A DNA stretch of 64,000 nt. Origin: Arbacia lixula (Eukaryota; Echinodermata; Echinoidea; Arbacioida; Arbaciidae). The DNA lies in NCBI GenBank assembly GCA_963669155.1, contig OZ022581.1, positions 25,054,003 through 25,118,002 on the forward strand. Reading direction: 5' to 3'. The notes beneath the pieces were generated by a model that did not search any database, was not told where the DNA came from, and saw nothing but the letters and a program-made list of their open reading frames with translations. Below are positions 12,761-25,200 of this stretch, in pieces. Every line of letters starts with the position of its first letter. The first letter of the stretch is position 1. Both the position numbers and the translations under genes were made by a program.

Positions 12761-15131
12761 CTACCCCTTGAACAACATCACAAGCACTCCGATGACGATG
12801 ACTGCTACGACTAGCAACACAATGACGACGATGATAGCGATGGCCCAGGCGGCGAGGCCTCCGTTGCTCCCCTCAGCGACCTCAATCTCACCCTTCTCCA
12901 CCGCACCCAAGGTCACGTTGAGCTCGTCTTCGATCTCAGCTACGTTCTCGCTCACTGCCTGGTAGAGGGCGTCCTGATCGAGGAAGCTGTCTGCATTGCA
13001 GTCATGTCCAAAATTTAGAACAATAATCACATACATCATAGCAAAACGGATTAAATATGGAGCTTTTAATTAAATGCATTTATTCCCACAATTATATTTT
13101 ACATCATTATAGAGAAGATTTCAAAAAGGGTGGAAAGGGAGGAAAAGATGGAAAAAGATTAGAAATTAAGTTTATGTTAAATTGATAAGCTATGTCAAGT
13201 TTTGGATCATTTTTTTTCTTTCATAGGCAAATTTGTTAATAATTCTCCAAGCAAAACATTTAAACATACTTATATGATTATCATGAATAATTGTACGTAA
13301 AAGGTCGTAATAACAATTCAAATCATGGCAGGAGAAAAGAGTACGAAATATTAAAAAAAGCTGTCTATTTGTTTAAAAACTGCAGAAACCTATCATGTTT
13401 GGAATAAATGTTTCATATAGTGTTTGTATTATTCGGTCAACTGCAACCGTCGTGGACGTATGTTCAATTGTTTTGTTCTGATTCAAACACTTAATTAAAT
13501 TTCACAGTACTCATATTGAGAAATCAGGCAACTCAAATAGTCATAGTAACAAAAATTATGATACTAACTGTTGATTAATTTGTTAAATCTCACAACCATC
13601 TTTATTCATGTTATTATCAGTTGATGTTAGAGCCTTCGCCGCTACGAAATAGTGAAAGTACTCTCAAAGAAATTCAAGGAAAGCAATATCTTAGCTAACC
13701 CAGTTGGCATTCTGGAAATAGAATTAAGTCCAAAAAAGTGCCAATATGCCAACCACAACTATATGGATCGAAGGGGACTTAAGTCAGAACTCAAGCTGCT
13801 CGTTTTCACAATATCACCCCTGAATTTATGCCTGATAGATTCGGAAAAGAGAGAGCAGCTAGGATGTGTGAGTCACCTGAGGCGGACGTATCCCTCTGTC
13901 GCCTGACTCCTGGGTATGAGTGCTCTGACAACCCCCCTTCGAGACCCCCCTCCGCTCCCCTCCTCCTCCTGGAAGCGGCGTTAGCCTCCGAGCCAGACGA
14001 GCACAGCTCCGTGGGTTCGGGCGGGCTCACTAGCAACATCACGCGGAACGCGTCAAAAGAAAGCCCTGTTTCTACTCGGGGAAACCCGTCAGCTACGGCT
14101 ACGTGTGATTCGTCAACGTAGGAGAGAGCAAGGTTTCTGCGGGTGAAAAAAACATTTCTTGTTTACTCCATAAGTGGATCACGTATCCTGAAAGAATACA
14201 ACCACATGGTGTTACCAGACGTTTTACTGTTTTACTAAATAGTATTTACTGATATTTATACTCTCAGAAACATTTTTCAATTTCCGTTCTAAACAAAAAC
14301 AAAAAATGATAAAAATGATTAAAGTAAACGATTGACACATCGCGTTGCGTTCAAAATAAATCGGATAAATCTTTGCAGGAATTTGCAATCGGATGAAAGA
14401 GAGAGAGAGAGAGAGAGAGAGAGGAAGAGACAGTGATAAAGAAGGGAGAGAGAGAAAGAGAGGGAGAGAGAGAAAGAGAGGGAGAGAGAGAGAGAGAGAG
14501 AGAGGGAGAGGAGACAGTGATAAAGAAGGGAGAGAAAGAAAGAGAGGGAGAGAAAGAAAAAGAAAGATATGCAGAGAGAGAGGGAGAGAGAGAAAGAGAG
14601 AAAGAGAGAGAGAGAGAAAAAGAAAGAGAGAGAGATACAGAGACAGAGAGAGAAAAAAAGAAGGAAGAGATAGAGAAAGGGAGAGAAAGGGTAAACTTAC
14701 GAGGTTTTCGAGCCTACATTCGGGCAGCAAGTACCAAAGTTCACGTTGCACCATGACGTCACAATCCGGCCGATGATGCGGAGCAGAAAGTCTTCGAGGT
14801 CGGGCCACTGCGGACGAAACAACCAGCAAGCATTGACAGATTGTCAAGCCCGAAGTGATGACGTTTTGACGTGAGAACAGTGTTAAAAATGTAATAACTT
14901 CTCCTTCACCCACCCCCACCAACACCCAACCCAGCGCGTTCCATGAAGCACATATTATCAAACACATTTTAGGATTTTGAAACATTATTTTTTTAACAGA
15001 TTAAAAGGTCGCAGTCCTGAGGCTTACAGTAATGACCACTTTCAAGGAAAAGTTTGTGCATATAGGTAGCTTTTTAAGACATGGAAAGAAGGTATTGAGT
15101 ATTGGGGTGGGTGGAAGGTGGTTGGATGGGG

Positions 15132-15169
<38 letters not shown>

Positions 15170-18100
15170 AATAGGCGGGGTGGTGACATGGGTGTGTGTG
15201 TGTGGGGGGGGGGGGCTGACATGGGTGTGCGTGTGTGTGTGTGTGTGTTTGTGGGGGGGGGGGGGGGTGACAACAGTCTATTGGTTCATTGGCACTCACC
15301 CGATTAATACTTGTGTAAATCAGAACGATGACGCCATAGCGGACTTGTGACTTCGTCTCTGCAAGGAACCATCGCAAATTGCACACTCATTATGCATAAT
15401 CTCATTCATATTTATTTTTATCGAACAAACATCTCATACATACATCATTATCGTCAACGTGATTCCATTCTACACGCCAAACAGAACAGAAACAATGATG
15501 AACCCGAATTAGATATTACATGTATTTGTTTGTTTTGTTTAACTAAATATTGTCCCAGGTGATTTAACTTAAATAGTACATGTAATAAAGGTAAACTAAC
15601 TGCATGGGCGGCAAAAATCAGGCATCTGATTTTGTGACAACATCCTTTCTTTTTGTCTACAGAATCACAGTGGGTGATTTCAATCACTTTATTTCAATGT
15701 CAGATTAACGAGACATCGGAATAACGGACCCTCTGAATTACGAACCTTCCGAACAAAAAGCTTTAACCATTTCTACCTAAAGGCAATAGAAAGATATAAC
15801 CGCTCACAATATAATTTAACAAAGGGAAGTCCTAACTGTCTTTGCCTTTATCGACGGATCTCTTAGATTAATGCTCGTGCATGTAACGATTCATACAGTC
15901 AAACTCATCGGCGCATGTTGGCGCTATAATAGTTGTAGGGTTCGTGAGACGAATGAAGAGATGATTGGAACTACAAATATGCCCTCAACGTTAATATACA
16001 GTACAGGTGAAAAGACAACAGTCTAACCACTGATAGTGGGGAGATCAGTGAGTCTAACTCACGTTCACACTGCTCGCCCTGGTAGTCGTTGCCACACTTG
16101 CACTCGCACGCCTCAGTCACGGTCCCATCATTCTCACACGTGAGCTCACAGGGCTCTTCAGTGGTCACCACCTGCCTCTCCGTTGTCGTTGTTGTTGTCG
16201 TCGTCGGTGCTTGGGTTGTGTCGACGTCGCCGCCACCGCCACCGCCTCCTTCCGTCGCTTGTGGCGTAAGCTGGGAGGTAGTGGCGGGGGCATCAGTATT
16301 TGCCGATGGATCTATACATTGATAAACATGCATGGATGTTAACCGCATGTTTCGGTCATATATACGTCACATGATGTCCACACGGGATTTTTTTTCAAAA
16401 CTAGAATTAGATATAGGCTTTCAACATTTTGTAACAGGGAGAAATTAATGTTGTTTTGCTGCTAAGGGTAGCTCTTTTATTTGTTTAATGCAATCTCATA
16501 TTTACGTGTGATCGTTAACAAAAGAAATTTATAATGTTGACGAAAAGAACGGGCGTAATTTCAAAACACTCGACGGGCCACTTTTTTTTTTTTTTAATGA
16601 AAACTATTAACTTGTACAACTGATGTTTCTACTACATTCCATATCTATTTACCATTATTATTGTACTCTTAATGCCTGTTTGATATGCCGTTTGTAGGCT
16701 GCATGGGGTGAATCACGAGGGGTCGGCATCTCTCACCCGTTTACCAGTAAAGGATTTCTGTCCACGCCACCGGGTTTTCACCCATACTCTTATTTGAAAA
16801 TGAAGTGGAGTCTTCAACATGTTTAGACGCGACCTCCAGTTAACATCCTATCCGAGCGACTTATATTTATTAGAGCTAGAGATGCTCCACAAATAGTAAT
16901 GTCGATTACTGTTTGTTATAGCTATGACTTACCGCAAGTCTCTCCCGGATTAGCTGCATCTGAATAGACACAGAATAAAATAAGAAACACAGAAACAACA
17001 CAGTTGTTAAAGGAACTATTCTTGTTATTGAATTTATGCGATGCCTACCACCCTCTCCTCTCTCTCTCTCTCTCTCTCTTAGTCCATCACAACAAACTGA
17101 ATATTCAGGTAAACATTTAAAGGGAAAGTCCATCCTGAAATTAAGGTTGGCTTTAATAGAAGCAGAAACATGAAAGAAACATAAAGGATACAGGAAAAAG
17201 GATAAGAAATATATGATTTGCTTATGTGTGAAAATTCATACCACCCCACTTAAGCAAGGTTTCCATAGAGATTGCCATAGGCCACCATCAATGGTAAGTT
17301 TTATGCAACAGGTCCCAGATAACTACGAGCCAAAACCTACGGCTTCCATTCTCTTGCTTATTCATGACTCCTTAGCAGGACAGATGTTCAGTCTTTCTCT
17401 GCTCATTTTCCGATCAATCAATCGATCGATCATTCTTATTACCACGTAGAGTACCAGTAGACAAGATGGTAACTTACTACACAAACCGCACATGAGCGGG
17501 CAGCCGTCGAGCACGTATGTCCGGTCCTCCGTGCACCATGATACGGGCCAGCCCGGGCTGGCACCGCAGTACTGGTGGGTGTCCTCGCAAACAGCTGCAG
17601 AAAAAAAGAGCACACATGAATTTTAGATCGATAATGTCAGCCAGATCATCGATAGCAATAGTTTTAATGGCGATCGTTGTAATGGTTGTAGCTATATAAG
17701 CGTTGGGCATCGTTGTAACAGTAGTAATACCAGAATGTGAACTAGTAGTAATGGCAAAAATAGTACCAGAAGTAGCAGTAATTAAATTACATGTATATCT
17801 AGTAATGTAGAAGTAGTAATTGTAGCAGCAGTAGAAGCAGTAGCAGTAGAAGAAGTAGTAGTATCGATAGCATTTGTTTAGACAGTAGGATCACCTGTCT
17901 ATAAAGAACACATCATTTCCATTGAGAAGTCCTTCTTTATAACTTTTACTGCAATACCTTGAGAGGCAAGTTGGAATGTTTGTAATACGGTGCACTCCAC
18001 AGCAAAGATAATTACCGATACTGCTTTTTCGAAACAATACAAGAAGAATACCGTGGTGTCACAATATTTCGCAAGCTTCTTCAAGATTGATCTAGTCTCT

Positions 18101-21100
18101 TTTTAGGTTCAGAAGGGACATTTTACAGGTTTGATTACTCAATGGTATTACTTGTAGCAATAATTTTAAAGCAGTTCTCATGGTCATTAGAACGTTTTAC
18201 TGCGTTCGACTGACAACCACTCACATTAAAGGAAAAACTTCTTAAAGGGATAGTTCACCATAAAATTATTTTGGTTTCAATAAAAGGAGACACATTAAGG
18301 ACATATATAAGTTTTGAATCGGTCAAAGGAAAAGAAAGTTATTTGATTTTAAGGTTTTGATTTTATGACGTCACGTGCTAAGTGCTCACCCATATGTGGA
18401 GTATCTTTTTTTTTTCTCGAAAAAGCCAATTTTCTCAAAAGAATGTCTATCATTTCATCTGCGCGTTTAATATATTATTAGATACATATTTTCGCACACA
18501 TATCGCTATGAAAAGAATGTATTCCTTCATCAAAGAACAGAAAAAATACAATTTATGGAAAAAGAAGTACACAACATTCGGGAGAACACCTCGCACGCGA
18601 TGTTTCAAAATCAAAACTGTAAAATCGAATAGTTTTCTTTTCCTTTGACCGTCAAATCTTCACTTATATGTTTCGTTCATGTGTTTTCTTTGATTGAAAT
18701 CAAACTAATTTCAGCGTGAACTATCTCTTTAAAGGCAAAGCTTCTTAATCTTCTTTAGTGGCTTCAAGGCTGTTTGACATTTTTTTCAAATAAAAACTTT
18801 ATACATATCCTCCTACAGCATGGACATTACGATTAAATGTACACGTGATGGAAACATAATGTTTGATGAACAAGGTGCAATATACGATGAAAAAGGAAAG
18901 AGTATAGATTTTATAATATAAATTGGACATGCCTTCCTCTATCGAGAAAAAAAACTTATCTTTCTGCTATCGTTTCTTCTATTTGATACTAATATCTTAA
19001 TTTATTTTGAACGGACATTACAGATATTTTTAATCTATACTACGTCAATCATATTCCGATCAAGACAAATTTAGGCTCACTCTCCTCTTGCTCCCAAACC
19101 AGAAGACATTGATCAGTGTACTGCATGTCAATCATGGGATTGTACCGTTTAGATGCAACGTAACCAACCAGGACCCTGTTGCATAAAACTTACCATTAAT
19201 GGTAACTCTGCCATTAATGGTAACTACCATGGTAACACCGCTTGACAGCCAATCAAATTCAAGGTTGCCATAGAGATTACCATTGGTGGCAGAGCTACCA
19301 TCAATGGTAAGTTTTATGCAACAGGGCCCTGGACGAACAACCTATTCTGATTCGTGTACCTTGTGTGCAGTACATATTGAAACAGTTGCTCGTTTATTTT
19401 GGGAATGCCCCTTATCTCGTAGATTCTTGGATGATTTTGAAAAAAAAATACCCTTAAAAGTCAATCTAAATCAACTAGATTCTGTCATTTGAAATGAAAT
19501 TCAGATATCAGTATAAAACAGAAAGAACAATAAACATGCAGCACAATAAGTTTACGTTATGTTTTGATGAAGGGAGACATGTTCGACTTATTTAAAATCG
19601 ACACTATTTCCTTTTTTTTTATTTCTATTATGTGTTGTTCATCAAACATATTATGTATACATGTAGACATTTATTTATAATGTTTATGATGTGAGAAAAG
19701 ACAATAAAGTTTTTATTGGAAAAAAAAGGTTCTATCTTGTTTACTGGATTTCTCTTGTTAGATGATTACCCTGCAGTTGTTATTAGATCGATCCATTGGT
19801 TGGATCGACATACCGGTATCGTTTCTTATACCAACTAACTGACCACCATTCCATGTTTGTGGTACAGCAATTTGCAGGCTGATTTTTGTGGGATTATTTC
19901 GATCAACAGCACAATCTGCATTTTGCTGGGGAAGAATATATTCGTTGATTGAAGCTGCAACGTACTTACTCGTCCTGTCTTTTAGAAAATTCATAAATGG
20001 ATCCATAGATGCATATTCCATTAATAAGACAGATGGATAGAATGTGATTAGATGGATATATGGATAGATAGATAGATGGATTCATAGACGCACGAGTGAA
20101 TGAGCGCGAGACGAATACTCACTGGAGCAGTCTGATCCATAGTGGCCATCTCGACACGTGCATGTACAGTCTTCATTCTTTGTTCCGCAGTTCTCACATA
20201 CAGCTCTGCAATCTGGGCAAGAGGAAGGAAATGTCCTATTTTTTCTTTTCCATTTCAGGCAAATCCACATCATTTTATGTATTTACTTTCGTTTTATATA
20301 ATTTCATGCAGTTTCATTCTATGTTATTCTACAGCATTTCAATTTCATTCAATTTTCTTCGAGAGGATGTCGCTCTTTCAATATTTCGGAGCAGCGACAT
20401 TTTTCATCAACTCACATTTCTTCCATTTTCTTTCATGACATCATTCGTTGACGACAATTTAGCAGTCGATTTCTGTGGAAACACACTTCCACATTCTTTA
20501 AATACATTTCAATTTAGTGCACACCTCATCCCATTTTGATCAATGCGTCTTTGACTCATTTTCAATTTGCTCATTATTTGATATTGTAATTAAATGTTTT
20601 TGAAAACTTCAAAAATACGAAGTTTATAATAACTGAATGAATAAATAACTGGCAAGAAGATTGTTAACAATCATCTTTTGAAGGCTTTTTTTTAAACAAC
20701 TCTTGGGTTTAGATTGACCCATTGACGGCGATGGTAATAGATATAACGATCACACACTCTTGGTGGCCTCTTGGCGGCTTGTATTAAGACTCTTCTGAAG
20801 GCACCGTGGACCGGCTGCCCAGACATGACCTATATATATATATATATCGAACAGCTTTTGGTTTAAAACACAATCATACGTACCACATGCCTCGCTGTGA
20901 TCAGAACACAGTCCTGCAAAAAAAAAAAAAAGAATTATAGGGATTATACGTTATAATGGCGACCAGTTTGTTCTTGACAAAGATTTTATTTTCATTGTCT
21001 GTGTGGTCATTTAGTCCGATGTTAACCAATGGCCACCGTAAACGACACGAGTTTGCCATTATTCTGCAGTCGTTATGGCCTACCACTTTCACAATTCCCA

Positions 21101-21891
21101 TGAGTGTGTCTTGCGATTCAGCCAGTTGCAGAGTCGAACGACTGGTCGGATTGTGTCGTATGCGGTGATATGAAAGAGGTATATATCGTATACATAACAA
21201 ATGCAAATTATAATCAGATAACACAAATTTACCAAGATAGAACTACTCCCAAAATGAGAGCGTGTCAGAATTTGTTTGATGGAAGTGACATGAAAATATC
21301 CATAATATTTATGGTAAGGGATGGTAAGAGCAGAAGTAATCAATTCCTCACTAGTGAATCAAAGCAACATATTAGTTTATCCAGGCCAGGAAAAATCGTG
21401 AAAGAAACCCTTGCACATTAACTCCGACCCCCCACGACCTGTACCCCCCTCCCCCCTCAACGACGTCCGCCCGACCCCACCCACAACACATTCATATTCC
21501 ACATATCCACCCATTGCACGCCACCCAACCTGGGACTGTATACGGCACATGGGCTAGACCATGGGCTAACTAGATTAAATACTCACTGCATTTATTATCG
21601 TAACACTCTCCAACGCCCGACGCACACTGCGTGCAGCTACTGCCTGTTGAGTAGGGACGAACGCCATTGTAGTTACCTCTGGCGAAGACAATGAGAAAAT
21701 TTAATTATTCCGAAAGAAGTGAACAATGCTGTGTGTCTTCATCATTTAGGTAGGATTCAAATACTACACCACTAAAAGACGCGACATTATGTTTGTAGAG
21801 TTATCAAATATACTTACAGGAAGAAAAAGAAAGAGAAAGAGAGAGAGAGAGAAAGAGAGAGAGAGAGGGGGTGGGGCGGAAAGATTATGTA

Positions 21892-21962
<71 letters not shown>

Positions 21963-22166
21963 GACGGAAAAAATGTATGAGCAAAATTAGAGAGATAGAA
22001 AGCTAAATGAACTAAGAGATAGAGACAGAGTAATATAAAGAGATAACGAGAGAAAGAAGGCGGGAGAAGTAGGTAGACAGAGAGAGAGAGAGAGCGAGAG
22101 CGAGAAAGAAGGAAGGATTGGGAAGGGGGAGAGATAGACAGAAAGAGAAACGTGTGTAGAGGTGTG

Positions 22167-22205
<39 letters not shown>

Positions 22206-22221
22206 GAGAGAGCGAGAGAGA

Positions 22222-22280
<59 letters not shown>

Positions 22281-25200
22281 ACACTCACGCAGGTCCGTAG
22301 TTGCAGGTGATGATGTAGGAGTTGGTCCAGCCATTGGACACCGTTGAGCACAGCGTCCGGCCACACCCTACGGCGTACGAGTTGTGCCACACAACCTGAC
22401 AATAAACCACACTACATTTGATTATACTCGAGATGGAAGGGATTAGTTCACCCTGAAGATATGCTGGTTTCAATCAAATTAGAAACATGAAAGAAACATA
22501 ATATGGGAAGGTTTGACGAAAATCCGTCAGAGGACAAGAAAGTTATGATCTTTTGAAATTTCAATTTTGTGACGTCCCAGGCGAAGAGCTCTCTCATAAT
22601 GTTGTGTGTAGCATAATTTCATAAACTGCTCTTTGATTTTGACAATGGAGTGATTTGTTTTCATACAGATATTTATGTAAAAATGTATTTGTAATGATGA
22701 ATCAAATGGCACAGGTAAAAGGATGCACCTTTTTGAGAAAATGTACATTCAAAAAAAATATACACAACATAATAATGGGAGAGCACCTCGCACGTGACGT
22801 CACAAAATCAAAACTGTAAAAGATCATAACTTTCTTATCCTTTGGCGGATTTTCATCCCTTCACTGATATGATTCTTTCGTGTGTCTGCTCTAATTGGAA
22901 CCAACTTAATTTCAGGGTAAACTATCCCTTTAACCATGGGATTTGTGCGTATTACTTGTGAATAAAATCACAGGTGGAACATGATTGACAGTGGTGTCAA
23001 TCATGTTCCACCTGTGATTTTATTCACAGATGATCCGCTCAGACGTAAGACTCTACGAGTGACTGAATTGCAGGACCCGGTCATTGGGTTTGTGGGTAAA
23101 AGTGACGTCGTCACGTGCACTGCTTTGTGCAATTGCAGGTCCTTATATACGACTACATAATCGTGGACTTAAGCTTTCACAAAATGTAGCACTACGCATG
23201 TCAGATCGATGGCATCTTGTAATACAGTCAGATACGGGTACCATACTCTTTTTTAAGAGGTAAGCACATTTCCCTTGCATAACAATATATAGTTTTACTA
23301 TAAAACATTGATATCATATTCATATACACTTATTACTAACACAAGCCTTTGTATTGATCTCGATTTTTCTAAATTGCGTGATCAAATTTATGTATCTCTT
23401 ACAATGAAACACATGAATAGGACCAACACAAAAATCATCGTGGCTGTATCTGTCTCTACTACGACATGTAGAATCAAATTATAATAGAGACAACCGAGAT
23501 GCCAACGGCCCACACATAATTATAATCATAATTATATCCTTGCGGTCGAATTGTTTAACCCAATCACAGCCGTGTGTTCCCAAAAGATTAGTCAGCCGAA
23601 AAATCCTCCGGAATAGGAAATTCAATAATCATTGTTCCATCTCAAACAAATAAATTCAGGGGCTCGTAACACAAAGGACTACATAAGTGATCGCATGATT
23701 GATAGACTAATTGTATGATTGATCTATCGATCGTAGTTATATCACAGAGGACCATTGATTAATATCAATTTTGACGTGCAATAATATATATGGCAAATGT
23801 CTTCTTTTCATTGAAACTTTTATTTAACCAACCTACACATGAAGACCACTTTAGTGGCTTCCTTGAATGATCTTTATACATGTATACAGGTGTCACTGTA
23901 TTGCAATTGTGGAGGATTAAGTCTGGGACTAAAGACGAGCTGGCGTACCTGAGTATAGTGACCACACACGTCCGAACAGCCATGCGAGTCGTAGTCGTAG
24001 TACTGGTCCTCGTTGAACCAAGCCTGCGTCGCCCCGACCCCGTCGTCGATGTTGGTCCCGAGCCAGAGGTTCTGACCAACCGAGGAGAACGGTGAGATGT
24101 TCTCGGGGTTGCCGTGCTCCCACAAACACTCGTCCGACCACCCCTGTGCCATGGTCGCAAGGTCGTCGTCCCAACTCTGACCAGGGGAGAAAATAAAACG
24201 TCAGGAAAACTGTGTTGCTAAAGAATATCTTCTCCCACTTAAAAAGCGTCATTATCGTGGTTGTGTTTTGAATGTGATTATCGTGCGTGATAGAGATTGT
24301 GAAAGAACATATGCTAACCCTGCCATGTTCAAGCGCAATGGAAGAGTATGGTGTGAGAAAAACGACGCTGCGCGTTGCAAAGAAAGCTGGTTGCTACGTC
24401 ATCTACTTTCCATTGTACAAAACATCATCATGATTACTTGCTGTATATAGTGGGTGAGAAAGTTGTAAAGAGCATAATATTTAGTCCTGTAATGTTCAAG
24501 TGATCTCTGTTACATCTTTTACCAAAAGAAAGTTGATTGCTGAAGCATTATATTTTCGCCATAGTATTTTCACCACAGAGACGTCATTATCGTGCGTGTG
24601 TTGAACGTGCTTAATAGGGGGGATTTTGAAAGAACATACCGTCATATTGATCCCGTATTTTTTAAGCGATCTCAAATATTTTCTTCGGTTGCTACAGCAT
24701 CTGAATGCCACTAAAGAGATATAATCACGATTTAGGCCTATGGTGTATCAACATGATTTTTAAAACACTGTATGACATTTATCTGTCAAGCATTTAATGA
24801 TTTAAGATCTTAAGTTATAGTCTCGTCATGGTACTGGAGCTCGACTTATTTATTCCAAGAAGCTGTTCATGATAAAGCCAAGGGCACTGCTCGACTTATT
24901 TATTCCAAGAAGCTGTTCATGATAAAGCCAAGGGCACTATCAGTCCATATACATTCAATGCACTGCTTTCATGATTTGTTGTTTTGTTAATTTGAATTGT
25001 GCTATTCAAAGAAAGAGATATATAATCAGGGAGAAAGGACAGAAGGAGTGTGCCATGGAGAGAGAGAGAGAGGGGGGGGGGGGGGAGAGGAAAATTACAT
25101 ATTTAGTTTATATATGTAAAGAGACAGAGACAAAGACAGAGAGACAATGGAGAGATTTAGAAAGCTTCTTTGAAATAGAGACGATAGCATGTTATTTTAA

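Noticed and set aside
14224-14985. Long open frames on both strands with Ser-Leu or Arg-Glu repeats
   Set aside because: Produced by the (GA)n/(CT)n tract. The real exon here is 14807-14701 in another frame, proven by phase continuity with its neighbours.
20096-20539. 147-codon plus-strand frame rich in Phe and Ser
   Set aside because: Overlaps a proven minus-strand EGF exon (20212-20123) and AT-rich intron; no domain or splice support.
21764-22402. 212-codon minus-strand frame
   Set aside because: Dinucleotide-repeat artefact running through the CAP exon 3 donor; only 22395-22289 is coding, in a different frame.
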